Positions 43,468 to 51,251 of a DNA stretch of 64,000 bases are shown here, in pieces (the stretch's first letter is position 1; each line of letters opens with the position of its first letter). A program made the translations under genes and the position numbers. Source of the DNA: Photobacterium gaetbulicola Gung47 (GTDB lineage: Bacteria > Pseudomonadota > Gammaproteobacteria > Enterobacterales > Vibrionaceae); NCBI GenBank assembly GCA_000940995.1, contig CP005974.1, positions 434,001-498,000 of the forward strand. Reading direction: 5' to 3'. A model generated the notes under the pieces. That model had not been told where the DNA came from. It did no database searches and saw only the letters and a list, made by a program, of their open reading frames with translations.

Positions 43468-43950
43468 GTGAAAACCAAGCTAATTACTCGAGAAGGCTAT
43501 AACAAGCTTAAAGAAGAACATGACTACTTGTGGAATGTGAAGCGGCCTGAAATCACAAAGATAGTGACGTGGGCTGCTAGTCTTGGTGATCGTTCTGAAA
43601 ATGCTGATTACACCTTCAATAAACGTATCTTGCGTCAAATAGATCGAAGAGTTCGCTTCTTACGAAAGTTCCTGCCTGATGTAACCGTTGTTGATTACTC
43701 ACCTCAGCAAGAGGGGAGGGTTTTCTTTGGTGCTTGGGTAGAAATTGAGAACGAAGCCGGTGATGTTAAAAAGTTTCGCATCGTTGGTCCGGAAGAAATC
43801 TATGGTGATGCTAAAGATTACATCTCAATCGACTCTCCAATGGCCAGAGCATTACTCAAAAAAGAAGTTGATGATGAATTTGTTGTGAAAACGCCTGAAG
43901 GGGACAAGGAGTGGTTCATTAACTCCATTGAGTATGAAAAGGGCAGCTAA
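43468..43950 (+). CDS. greB: Element-borne complete GreB transcript cleavage factor (replacement copy)
   Basis: 160 residues from a GTG (MKTKLITREGYNKLKEEHDY), with the N-terminal coiled coil and its acidic tip (GDRSENADYTFNK) and the whole C-terminal domain (FFGAWVEIENEAGDVKKFRI, ISIDSPMARALLKKEVDD). I judge it about three quarters identical to the split chromosomal GreB. GreB rescues backtracked RNA polymerase by RNA cleavage. It is the fourth gene of the gmt operon. At the codons used as the insertion site it reads GATTACACC instead of GATTACCAG, so it lacks the host core. Codon use is more AT-rich than the host copy. Confidence 0.95.
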   Translation: MKTKLITREGYNKLKEEHDYLWNVKRPEITKIVTWAASLGDRSENADYTFNKRILRQIDRRVRFLRKFLPDVTVVDYSPQQEGRVFFGAWVEIENEAGDVKKFRIVGPEEIYGDAKDYISIDSPMARALLKKEVDDEFVVKTPEGDKEWFINSIEYEKGS

Positions 43951-43964
43951 AGAGTGCCCTTTAT
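43935..43964 (+). terminator. Possible terminator at the end of the element greB
   Basis: AAAGGGCA / TGCCCTTT stem around GCTAAAGAG overlaps the greB stop. The T run is short, so termination may be partial. Confidence 0.5.
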
Positions 43965-43990
43965 CAATTCTTTGACTGCGGTTACTTCGC

Positions 43991-44155
43991 TTAATCACAG
44001 TCCTTTAATATCTTGTGTATAGTTATCAAAATTTGACCAAAGACGGTCATTAGCCCAATAGCAATGGTCTCTTTACCTGTTGAGGCTAGATGGAGTGCAA
44101 ATGTAAGGGTTAGAAGTGCAATGATGACTGTTATATGGCGAAGAAAATTTGTCAT
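43991..44155 (-). CDS. Possible 54-residue small membrane protein
   Basis: From the ATG at 44155 (TAGGAG 9 bases upstream), MTNFLRHITVIIALLTLTF then a second hydrophobic segment GLMTVFGQILITIHKIL. Two membrane helices, no recognised family. The frame extends a few codons further upstream. It lies in a stretch of the island between the recombinase operon and the defence operon; it could be cargo or debris. Confidence 0.45.
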   Translation of the reverse strand: MTNFLRHITVIIALLTLTFALHLASTGKETIAIGLMTVFGQILITIHKILKDCD

Positions 44156-44291
44156 AGCTATAGCTCCTATGACCACACTTGTTAGATGTAGCCGGCAGTC
44201 ACTATAGATCCGAAAAAGCTCTTCACCGATAGTATTTTACGATTAGATTAAAATAGAGGTTCGTTGATTAATCTAGCGTATTGGCTGTTAA

Positions 44292-44470
44292 TTAGTCAAT
44301 GCCTTGATCGCGATTGGACAGTTGATTGATGAGTGTTTTCTTATCCGCATCACTCATACTCGAAATCAAACAAGCCAATTCCGCGGTTAATTCATCTTCA
44401 CAAAAAAAGTAGTTCAAAGGCACGCCTAATTCATCTGCCATGTGAACCAAGAAGCATGGTTTTACACTAT
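44292..44470 (-). pseudogene. 3' remnant of an XRE-type HTH regulator
   Basis: The minus-strand frame reads KPCFLVHMADELGVPLNYFF followed by CEDELTAELACLISSM and ends in TAA. This is the last helix of a Cro/CI-type HTH domain (LA-ALGVPLNYFF pattern) plus a short tail. The rest of the HTH is missing: upstream the frame soon meets a stop and the sequence no longer resembles a regulator. It is a broken gene, a trace of earlier cargo or rearrangement in the island. Confidence 0.6.
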
Positions 44471-44773
44471 CGCTGAGGAGAGACTCTCACAATTCGCAGA
44501 AAGAGTTGGAGATGATTTGCCTGAAGGATATGAGATCGTAAATAAAATAGAGAGGGATAATTTTGAAGGGGTTTGCAACGTAAATTTAAAACTAGTCTGC
44601 AATATTAAAAATGGATTTAAAAGTATAAGTTAATATAGAGATGAAAGTATTGTTTCCATAAGAGAATCATGTCATATAGATATTGATGTTAAAATATCAG
44701 AGTTTAGGCAGAGAATTGTCAATGCACAATTCTCAACACTTCATTTAAATCAGTAGTTTTTCAATTTAATATT

Positions 44774-44806
44774 AATTATTCATCATTAAATTAATGATGA
44801 ATAATT
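44774..44806 (-). terminator. Perfect 33-bp palindrome at the end of dtcC
   Basis: AATTATTCATCATTAA and its exact complement are separated by one base. It overlaps the dtcC stop codon. Being AT-only it forms a weak stem per base pair but a long one, and probably terminates the defence operon. Confidence 0.6.
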
Positions 44807-45962
44807 ATATTTTACCTAACTGTTGCTCTAGAATGTTAGCTACATACCTGGCTGAAATTGTACAGCCAACATCATGATACATATCTCCTTTTGAACTGTC
44901 TCCCATATCTACAACAGCTTTTGCACCAAAACATAATGGGTTGCAAAGAGATTGAGCAGCAGCTTCATATAAAGCATACATTTCCATTTCTAGGCCTGCC
45001 ATCTTTCTGTGTTGAAGGCCAATTCTTTTCATCATTTCATCATCAGCAATAACAGCAGAACCAGATGAGATTGGTGCAACTTTAATACTCATTTCTCCAA
45101 GCTCTGTCATGAATAAACCATTTCTAATTATATTCTTGAGTGATTCATTTTCAGTTGATTGTTCTAAATCAACTTGAAGTGGCCTATGTATGTCTACTTG
45201 ATATGGCTCTTGTACAAATTCTCCATCTTTCCATTTTCCAGTTTGATATTCCCAGCAAGTCTTGCCAACGATTAAATCTAGATAATTAGATTCACCCTTA
45301 ACACCAGCACAAATTCCACTCATTGTTACAATTTTAGGTTGGAATAACTCTATAGCTTTCGATGCAATAATAGCCATGTTTACAAGACCCATATTGTGAG
45401 GCTTTACAATGAAACCATTAAAGTTACCTATTGATATATCAGTACAGTCCATTCCAAAAATATTTTTTGCTTGACCAACAGTAAAGCCTGTAGATGAAAA
45501 AGCTTGTTTTTCTTTGGATAAAGCACAGAAAATCAAAAAATCACATCTAACCCTCTGAGATGCTCTATTTATTTTTTGTTTTAGAGCTGCTTTCCACCCA
45601 TTAGAAGAGTCGTAAGAAACTAATGTTATTCCTACTTGATTAAAAGATTGAATATCTTCAATTTCGTTAATTTCAAATTGAGTTAGTGCTATAGCTTCAG
45701 ATTGGTAGTTTTTACTCTCTGAAAAATCATTGATAAGTTCAAATGAACAATCTCTTTCTTGAGATACTTGATGAATATCTGGTAGGTACATATCAAAAAT
45801 AACCAAGTCAAAAAGATCGCTATATAGCGAACGTCTGGCACTATTTAGATCTTTAGCATGTACAACCGAAGGCTTGTTAGCTGCATTACTGAGCTCGGTA
45901 TTAATAACATACTCAATTGCTTGTTGTTTTTCGTTGTTATCTTCAATAAGTAAAATCTTCAT
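44805..45962 (-). CDS. dtcC: Detocs effector DtcC: receiver domain fused to nucleosidase
   Basis: 385 residues. N-terminal receiver domain (acidic pocket ED at residues 7-8, phospho-acceptor D57 in VIFDMYLPD, conserved T in ALTQFE). C-terminal PNP/MTA-nucleosidase-like domain from about residue 145: VTMSGICAGVKG, AGLEMEMYALYEAA (ribose-binding Glu) and KAVVDMGDSSKGD. In the Detocs system the phosphorylated effector cleaves ATP to adenine and ribose triphosphate, halting phage growth. It starts 3 bases after dtcB. Family identification is by domain layout, size and order; no search was run. Confidence 0.85.
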   Translation of the reverse strand: MKILLIEDNNEKQQAIEYVINTELSNAANKPSVVHAKDLNSARRSLYSDLFDLVIFDMYLPDIHQVSQERDCSFELINDFSESKNYQSEAIALTQFEINEIEDIQSFNQVGITLVSYDSSNGWKAALKQKINRASQRVRCDFLIFCALSKEKQAFSSTGFTVGQAKNIFGMDCTDISIGNFNGFIVKPHNMGLVNMAIIASKAIELFQPKIVTMSGICAGVKGESNYLDLIVGKTCWEYQTGKWKDGEFVQEPYQVDIHRPLQVDLEQSTENESLKNIIRNGLFMTELGEMSIKVAPISSGSAVIADDEMMKRIGLQHRKMAGLEMEMYALYEAAAQSLCNPLCFGAKAVVDMGDSSKGDMYHDVGCTISARYVANILEQQLGKI

Positions 45963-45965
45963 TAA

Positions 45966-46412
45966 TTATCTCAAGAATTTAGTTGTAACTTTTTTCCACT
46001 TTTCACTATGAATGTGATCATAATAGCAAGCTTCAATTTTTGTAAAGCCATATTCATATTTAAAAGCCTCAGCGGATTCTTCTACTGGAATTGGTTCTTC
46101 TTCAATTTCGATCTCTGGATATTGAGTTAGTATCAATATTGGAAGATCCGTTAAGCCATTTTGCATTAGTTCAAATAGTACCTCTATCCCCCCTGTCGGA
46201 AGAGGTACAGGGGTACCTTGTCCAGGTAGAGCCTTATGGCTAGGGAGTGACATATCAAGAACAATTTTACTTGGTATTGATTGTGTCAGAGAAATTACAG
46301 CATCCCTAACATTATCAACAATCTTCATATCTTGATTGATAAGATCTGTATTATTTAAAATCTCTACTATTTGAGATGATTTATGCTCATCATCCTCAAC
46401 TATCAATATCAT
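45966..46412 (-). CDS. dtcB: Detocs buffer protein DtcB: single receiver domain
   Basis: 148 residues. Receiver fold with the acidic pair EDD (residues 6-8), phospho-acceptor D53 (KIVLDMSLPS) and ILTQYPE as the Thr switch. No output domain. In Detocs, DtcB drains phosphate from the kinase and prevents accidental activation of the ATP-destroying effector. It overlaps the 3' end of dtcA by 17 bases and has GAGG 8 bases before the ATG. The acidic insert EIEIEEEPIPVEE near residue 100 is unusual for a receiver. Confidence 0.83.
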   Translation of the reverse strand: MILIVEDDEHKSSQIVEILNNTDLINQDMKIVDNVRDAVISLTQSIPSKIVLDMSLPSHKALPGQGTPVPLPTGGIEVLFELMQNGLTDLPILILTQYPEIEIEEEPIPVEESAEAFKYEYGFTKIEACYYDHIHSEKWKKVTTKFLR

Positions 46413-49400
46413 TGTATTTTCCTCTACTGCTTAACTCAAAGTAGAACTCAAAACAAAGCATGGTGTTTTCTTCATCGGTCATAAAGCTAATATTACTAAT
46501 ACTTCCTTCTTTTTCTAATTTTCGTAATTTTTTAAGACCACTTTTGCCTTCAATTATATGGGCATCATCATCGTTATCAGTTATTTTTAGCCCTTTCTCT
46601 ATTTGCTCTTTTGCATGGTTTAATGCTTCGTATGAATCAACCTCTGACATTAAATTGATCTTGATTGCATTTCTATCTTCTGGCTTCGATACAGAGAACA
46701 GTATTTTCCCATCAGATTTACCATGACGAGCAGTATTATGAACTAAAACATATAAAGCATCATAAATTACATAGTATGTACCACCATTAACAGAGAAGTT
46801 ACGATCATCTAAATCTATTACTGGATTGAAGTTACTGACACTATCTTTTACCTCTGATACTACAACATTAAAAAGAAGATAAATATCAGTACTAGGAGAT
46901 GCATAATTTGGCTTATTGAACCATGATGCCATTAGACCAAACTTCTGGCCTGTTATTGAGTTCACTTCTTGAGTGAATTTTGAATATTGTCTTCTGAATT
47001 TATTGCTATAGTTTTTTGGTGTATAAGAGAATACACCATGAGAAGACTTCATCTCACTTAGTAATTTTTTTGTTCTTGTTAAATCATAATCAACAAGCTT
47101 CCAGCAACAATCAGTGATTAAACTTGGCAATCTAATCACACCGCTTCTTTTTGAATAAATATTCAAAATCTCAATAATTAACTGATCTGCAGCTGTGTTT
47201 TTTATAGGAGAGTCTATGGATGTTGTTATTAATCCATGCGGCTTACGTTTACTTTTAATTTGCAGATGAGTCTTCACTAAGTCCTCAATCATAGATTCAT
47301 ATTGAAGCATCCACTCATCAAACTTATTTTTAAAATCTTTATCTTCAAAAAGGTGCTGATATTCTTCCTTTTTAGGAAGGTTTTTAACTTCAGTTATAGC
47401 TGTACCTTTAAAAGTTCCATGCCTTATACGTCTACCAAGATAAGACGCAATGCCGAATACTTTATTTTCACAGAATTCTTTATAACAGTTTAAAATAGAA
47501 TCAATAATTTCTTCTGAAGTACCTAGGCTTGCATTCTTTTTACTCCAGTCGAGCTTAACAAATTGACTACCTATAATTAGATTATCTAATGCCATGGTGA
47601 GTTTACTTACCATGTTATCTTCGAACCATTGAGTAAATTTTAATGGGTCAACATAGATCCTTGAATCGTCAATTGTTCCCCTTTCTTTATTAATTTGAAT
47701 ATCGATTCTAAGAGTTTTTGCTCTATCAATGTACCTCTCATCATCTGTCTTTTCACCAAACCAATGAAGCATGTCTGCTCTTAGTTGTAATGCGTCAACA
47801 GGTTTTTCAACTAATAAGAAAAGTGTACAGAGGAAAGTTTCATTACATGCTTGTAGTAAATGCTCAGCTACTGCTGGGGATACGTCATAGAGATATTTAA
47901 GTAACTCTATGAGGTCAGAATTGAATTCATTAATACAATAGTTTTGTATAGTTGAACGTAATTGATGCTCATTATATTGGCTGTTCTTATTAATTGTAAT
48001 TAAGCATTGAGTAACCAGCTTTAATTGATTATCTTTTGCTGAGTTGGCGATTGATAAAAGGTAATCTGGATGGCAAATCTGTCCAACATCACGACTAAAA
48101 GACATTAGTTTTACAAAAAGGAGTTGCTCTTCTTCATCAAGATGTCCTTGCTTCTTGGTTAGTAAATGAATTAGAGCTGTTGAATTTTCTAACATGCCAC
48201 ATGTTGAAGATTCATATTTATCCCAATTGATATGGACTTCATTAAAGTTTGAACACTTAAGTTGATTTAAGCTATTTAATCCTAAAAAATATCGGTCAAT
48301 TAGATTTTTCACATGAGAGATGGAAGAGTAATTATTTGAAAAGTCGGAATAATAATACCCATGAATAGTTAGAAACTCTAAAGCTTTTGGCTGCTCAACA
48401 AATAAAAAACACTCTCTTAAGTAATAATAACCACTGCTCTCATCTATAGACTCATACATAGTGTCTGGTAAAAAATCGATGCAAGTGATTTTTTCATATG
48501 CAGAACTTAATTCATCTTTTATTTCTAATTTAGTCAAGAAGGGAAGATCTTGACTAATAATCATCTTAAAGTACAAAAAAGCGTCAAATAGAGAGAATGA
48601 GTAGAATGCACTTAAGGTTTGATCAAACTCTTTTGAGTCTTGTGGTATTGGCTTAATAAATGATTTTGCTATATAACCATAAGGAAACGTTCCTGAAAAA
48701 TCATTTATTCTCTTACAAATAGCAAGATGAGATGTCCGAAGATTACTTAATTGTGTTACAGCTTCTTCAACGAAAGAACACTTAGATAGTTGGATTTTTG
48801 ATTTTAAGAAATCAATCTTACTTAAGACCTCATTGTCTTCATAACTTAATAGATTGTATCTATTAGTTATATAAGAGAGCATTCTTATGAGAAATATTGA
48901 AGTCCCTTTTAAGTCAACCATTTCATTACAAGCATTAAGAGCTGAAATAAGATCGTTATCTTTAAGGTATTTAACTATATCTTCAGCCTTTTCAGATATC
49001 TCTAATAATTTACTTGAATAACAATCTATCTGAAATGTTATTTCTCTTGGCGAAAACTCTACTAAACTTGGCATTCCTTTTGGACAATGCTCATTAAATA
49101 ACTGTCCAATATCATTATTATCAAAGATAGGGCTTGTTTTAATATACTGTAGAGCTTTTTTATAATCTGAGTATTTACAGTTATGCTTTATCTTTTCTAG
49201 GGCTTTTTTCGTGCTTCTGTGGCTGGAAGGATCTATACCTCGGACGAGGTTTCTAGCTTTTTTAGATTTGATATCTTGGACTTGTATAGTGGATCTTGTT
49301 CGTGTTTTTGGCACCACTGAACGGATGAAGCTATTATCGATCGTATTAATCATATGCAGAACGCCATAGAGTAAGCTTACTTTAAGCAGCTTATCACTAT

Positions 49401-49440
49401 ATGAAACCCGTATAAATACTTGTTTTGTGATATGTATCAA
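46396..49440 (-). CDS. dtcA: Detocs sensor DtcA: large histidine-kinase-like protein
   Basis: Up to 1014 residues; the longest frame begins with TTG at 49440, while an ATG at 49353 (MINTIDNSFIRSVVPKTRTR) is a more likely start. The first 600 or more residues are helical and repeat-like with no membrane helix, suiting a cytosolic sensor. Near residue 670, RRIRHGTF could hold the phosphorylated His. The C-terminal HATPase has the N box (YDALYVLVHNTARHGK, about 890-905) and a G-box-like KSGLKKLRKL. It would sense infection and phosphorylate DtcB and DtcC. Strongly AT-rich compared with the host. Confidence 0.8.
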   Translation of the reverse strand: MIHITKQVFIRVSYSDKLLKVSLLYGVLHMINTIDNSFIRSVVPKTRTRSTIQVQDIKSKKARNLVRGIDPSSHRSTKKALEKIKHNCKYSDYKKALQYIKTSPIFDNNDIGQLFNEHCPKGMPSLVEFSPREITFQIDCYSSKLLEISEKAEDIVKYLKDNDLISALNACNEMVDLKGTSIFLIRMLSYITNRYNLLSYEDNEVLSKIDFLKSKIQLSKCSFVEEAVTQLSNLRTSHLAICKRINDFSGTFPYGYIAKSFIKPIPQDSKEFDQTLSAFYSFSLFDAFLYFKMIISQDLPFLTKLEIKDELSSAYEKITCIDFLPDTMYESIDESSGYYYLRECFLFVEQPKALEFLTIHGYYYSDFSNNYSSISHVKNLIDRYFLGLNSLNQLKCSNFNEVHINWDKYESSTCGMLENSTALIHLLTKKQGHLDEEEQLLFVKLMSFSRDVGQICHPDYLLSIANSAKDNQLKLVTQCLITINKNSQYNEHQLRSTIQNYCINEFNSDLIELLKYLYDVSPAVAEHLLQACNETFLCTLFLLVEKPVDALQLRADMLHWFGEKTDDERYIDRAKTLRIDIQINKERGTIDDSRIYVDPLKFTQWFEDNMVSKLTMALDNLIIGSQFVKLDWSKKNASLGTSEEIIDSILNCYKEFCENKVFGIASYLGRRIRHGTFKGTAITEVKNLPKKEEYQHLFEDKDFKNKFDEWMLQYESMIEDLVKTHLQIKSKRKPHGLITTSIDSPIKNTAADQLIIEILNIYSKRSGVIRLPSLITDCCWKLVDYDLTRTKKLLSEMKSSHGVFSYTPKNYSNKFRRQYSKFTQEVNSITGQKFGLMASWFNKPNYASPSTDIYLLFNVVVSEVKDSVSNFNPVIDLDDRNFSVNGGTYYVIYDALYVLVHNTARHGKSDGKILFSVSKPEDRNAIKINLMSEVDSYEALNHAKEQIEKGLKITDNDDDAHIIEGKSGLKKLRKLEKEGSISNISFMTDEENTMLCFEFYFELSSRGKYNDIDS

Positions 49441-49475
49441 ACTGAGGTGTAACAGTTCTTAGTTTGATAAATAAA

Positions 49476-49934
49476 CTATTTGATTTTTTTATTTTGAGCA
49501 GGTGTGTATTCAATAACCTGGCTAGACCAAGTCATGTTAGTTTTAGATATTATATCTGTAGTATATTTTATTAATAACTTGTCAGCCTCAGTATCAGGAA
49601 TGTCGGAAAACTCTTCAACTTTGAACTGGTACTTAGCCCTCAAAACTTCTAGTTGTCTTTGAGCTGTTTTGTATGTTGTCCATAGAATTTGTGGCTTTCT
49701 AAGCTGTAACCAAGCTGTACAAAAAGCAGCCACCCCAGATAAAGCTGAAGGGATGACTTTAGAAAATATAAATGTTTCACCTAAGGCTAGAAACATTGGG
49801 GCAGAAATACTGCAAAACATAATAAGTCGAAAACACCACAATGATTCAAGTTTATTGTGGGCTGATTTACCTTTGAAGTGCGTAATCCACTCATCTGCGT
49901 AAGCAAGCTGATTATTTGTACTTTCCTTTGACAT
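49476..49934 (-). CDS. SLATT/DUF4231-family two-helix membrane protein
   Basis: 152 residues from the ATG at 49934. Two adjacent membrane helices (about 42-60 and 66-82: FRLIMFCSISAPMFLALGE and IPSALSGVAAFCTAWLQL) are followed by the DUF4231-type KPQILWTTYKTAQRQLEVLRAKY helix. SLATT proteins are predicted pore-forming effectors that accompany nucleotide-signalling defence systems. It lies 35 bases upstream of dtcA in the same direction, so it may be co-transcribed with the Detocs-like genes. It is not part of the published three-gene Detocs core as I recall it. Confidence 0.7.
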   Translation of the reverse strand: MSKESTNNQLAYADEWITHFKGKSAHNKLESLWCFRLIMFCSISAPMFLALGETFIFSKVIPSALSGVAAFCTAWLQLRKPQILWTTYKTAQRQLEVLRAKYQFKVEEFSDIPDTEADKLLIKYTTDIISKTNMTWSSQVIEYTPAQNKKIK

Positions 49935-50007
49935 AAACAATTCGTTAGCTCTGAAGTACTATGTAAATAGTACGTAAAATTAGTACTGATACTGTATTTA
50001 AACATAT

Positions 50008-50052
50008 TAGTATCAATGTATTAAGCTTTTTAGTACTGCTGTAGTAGATCTA
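50008..50052 (-). repeat. Right terminal inverted repeat (imperfect)
   Basis: Read from the right edge inward: TAGATCTACT, CAGTACTAAAAA, GATACTA. It mirrors the left end. Further inward (49970-50005) more TAGTACT/TTAGTAT copies occur, suggesting several recombinase binding sites at this end. Confidence 0.6.
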
Positions 50053-50200
50053 TAGGGTAATCGGCATTCTCCGAGCGGTCGCCGAGGCTGGCGGCCCAGG
50101 TTACCTTCTTGGTCACTTCGGGGCGCTCTTCTTTCCACAGGAAATCGAGCTCATTTTTCAGTTTGTCATAGCCCTCGCGGGTAATGAGGTTGGTTTTCAT
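50030..50200 (-). pseudogene. greB: 5' fragment of chromosomal greB (codons 1-47)
   Basis: Starting at the ATG at 50200 the frame reads MKTNLITREGYDKLKNELDF through KKVTWAASLGDRSENADY, the GreB N-terminal coiled coil and its acidic tip. It then runs into element DNA (PIDLLQQY) and stops at TAA. It retains the native start region and presumably the native promoter, so a truncated 56-residue peptide may be made. The remaining host codons lie at 36,522-36,851. Confidence 0.95.
50056..50059. other. Right junction (attachment) core
   Basis: GGTA, the same four bases as at 36,848-36,851. To its right is intact greB coding sequence (ATCGGCATTCTCCGAGCGGT on the plus strand); to its left is element DNA. 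Confidence 0.85.
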
Positions 50201-50528
50201 CGCAGGATCCGGTTTCTATCGGGTTGCTGGAAGCTGAATGTCTCTGTTATTGCCCATAGTCGTTCGGCACGGGGCACAGATCAAGTCTCAGCGACTCAGA
50301 ATGCGTATTGTTTTGGATAGTTCCTTGAATTTAGGTTAGTTTAGAAGGTAGGTAAACAATCAATATTGTTGCGCTACCGGATAAATGCTGCCCATAAGCG
50401 GGCAGCTCTGACATAAACGGTAACAATTTAGTGGTTATTTTAGCGGCAAATTTCAGCTAACCGCTGGGTGTGTCGAGTAAAATACGCCCAAAGCACGATA
50501 ATTTTGGTCGATGCAAGTAAGGTGAGAT
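50201..50528. other. Divergent promoter region between greB (5' part) and ompR
   Basis: About 330 bases without a gene. It should contain the greB promoter on the minus strand and the ompR promoter on the plus strand. A GGATCC-containing region next to the greB start and an A/T-rich stretch at 50,420-50,500 are visible, but no operator is convincing. Confidence 0.5.
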
Positions 50529-51248
50529 ATGCAGGAAAATTATAAGATTCTAGTTGTTGATGATGACATGCGTCTGCGTGCGCTGCTGGAACGTTACCTC
50601 TCTGAGCAGGGCTTCCAAGTGCGTAGCGTGGCCAACGGTGAGCAAATGGACCGCTTATTGTCCCGTGAAACCTTCCACCTGATGGTCTTGGATCTGATGC
50701 TGCCGGGTGAAGATGGCCTCTCGATTTGCCGCCGTTTGCGTAATGCCAACAACATGCTGCCGATCCTGATGCTGACCGCCAAGGGGGACGAAGTCGATCG
50801 CATCGTCGGCTTGGAAGTCGGTGCCGACGACTACCTGCCTAAGCCATTCAACCCGCGTGAGCTGCTGGCACGCATCCGTGCTGTTTTGCGCCGCCAGACG
50901 GTTGAAGCGCCGGGTGCACCGAGTGTTGACAGCAAGATTATCGAGTTCGGCGAGTTCCGCCTGAACCTGGGTACCCGCGAAATGTTCCGTGGCGAGGAGT
51001 CGATGCCGCTGACATCAGGCGAATTTGCGGTATTGAAAGCCTTGGTCACCAATGCCCGTGAACCGATGTCCCGCGACAAGCTGATGAACATGGCCCGTGG
51101 CCGTGAATACTCGGCAATGGAGCGTTCAATTGACGTTCAGATCTCGCGTCTGCGCCGGATGATTGAAGAAGACCCAAGTCGCCCACGCTACATCCAGACC
51201 GTATGGGGACTGGGCTACGTATTCGTACCGGACGGCAGCGAGGCGTAA
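50529..51248 (+). CDS. ompR: Two-component response regulator OmpR
   Basis: 239 residues. Receiver domain: acidic residues in VVDDDMRLR, phospho-acceptor Asp in MVLDLMLPGEDG, LTAKGDE and ADDYLPKPF. C-terminal winged helix ending SRLRRMIEEDPSRPRYIQTVWGLGYVF. It controls porins and osmotic/acid responses with EnvZ. GGTGAG lies 6 bases before the ATG. envZ follows after 3 bases. Confidence 0.98.
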   Translation: MQENYKILVVDDDMRLRALLERYLSEQGFQVRSVANGEQMDRLLSRETFHLMVLDLMLPGEDGLSICRRLRNANNMLPILMLTAKGDEVDRIVGLEVGADDYLPKPFNPRELLARIRAVLRRQTVEAPGAPSVDSKIIEFGEFRLNLGTREMFRGEESMPLTSGEFAVLKALVTNAREPMSRDKLMNMARGREYSAMERSIDVQISRLRRMIEEDPSRPRYIQTVWGLGYVFVPDGSEA

Positions 51249-51251
51249 GCC

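Larger units (their letters stand above)
36852..50059. mobile_element. 13.2-kb gamma-mobile-trio-type island inserted in greB
   Basis: The chromosomal greB is split cleanly, with GGTA at both junctions. The island holds two short integrase-repeat-like genes, the recombinase trio gmtY-gmtZ-gmtX, a full-length replacement greB, small debris genes, a Detocs-like defence operon (dtcA-dtcB-dtcC) and a SLATT gene. It is visibly AT-richer than the flanks, especially from 44 to 50 kb. The ends carry imperfect inverted repeats with TACTA motifs. There are no phage structural, conjugation or replication genes, so it is a self-integrating island, not a prophage or ICE. Assignment to the GMT family rests on gene order, repeats and domain content. 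Confidence 0.9.

Noticed and set aside
44442..44633. 63-codon GTG-started frame in the island debris zone
   Set aside because: No ribosome-binding site, overlaps the HTH remnant at its start, and no recognisable motif; it cannot be supported as a gene.
36852..50059. Prophage or conjugative element
   Set aside because: Apart from recombinases there are no capsid, terminase, tail, lysis, relaxase or type IV secretion genes.
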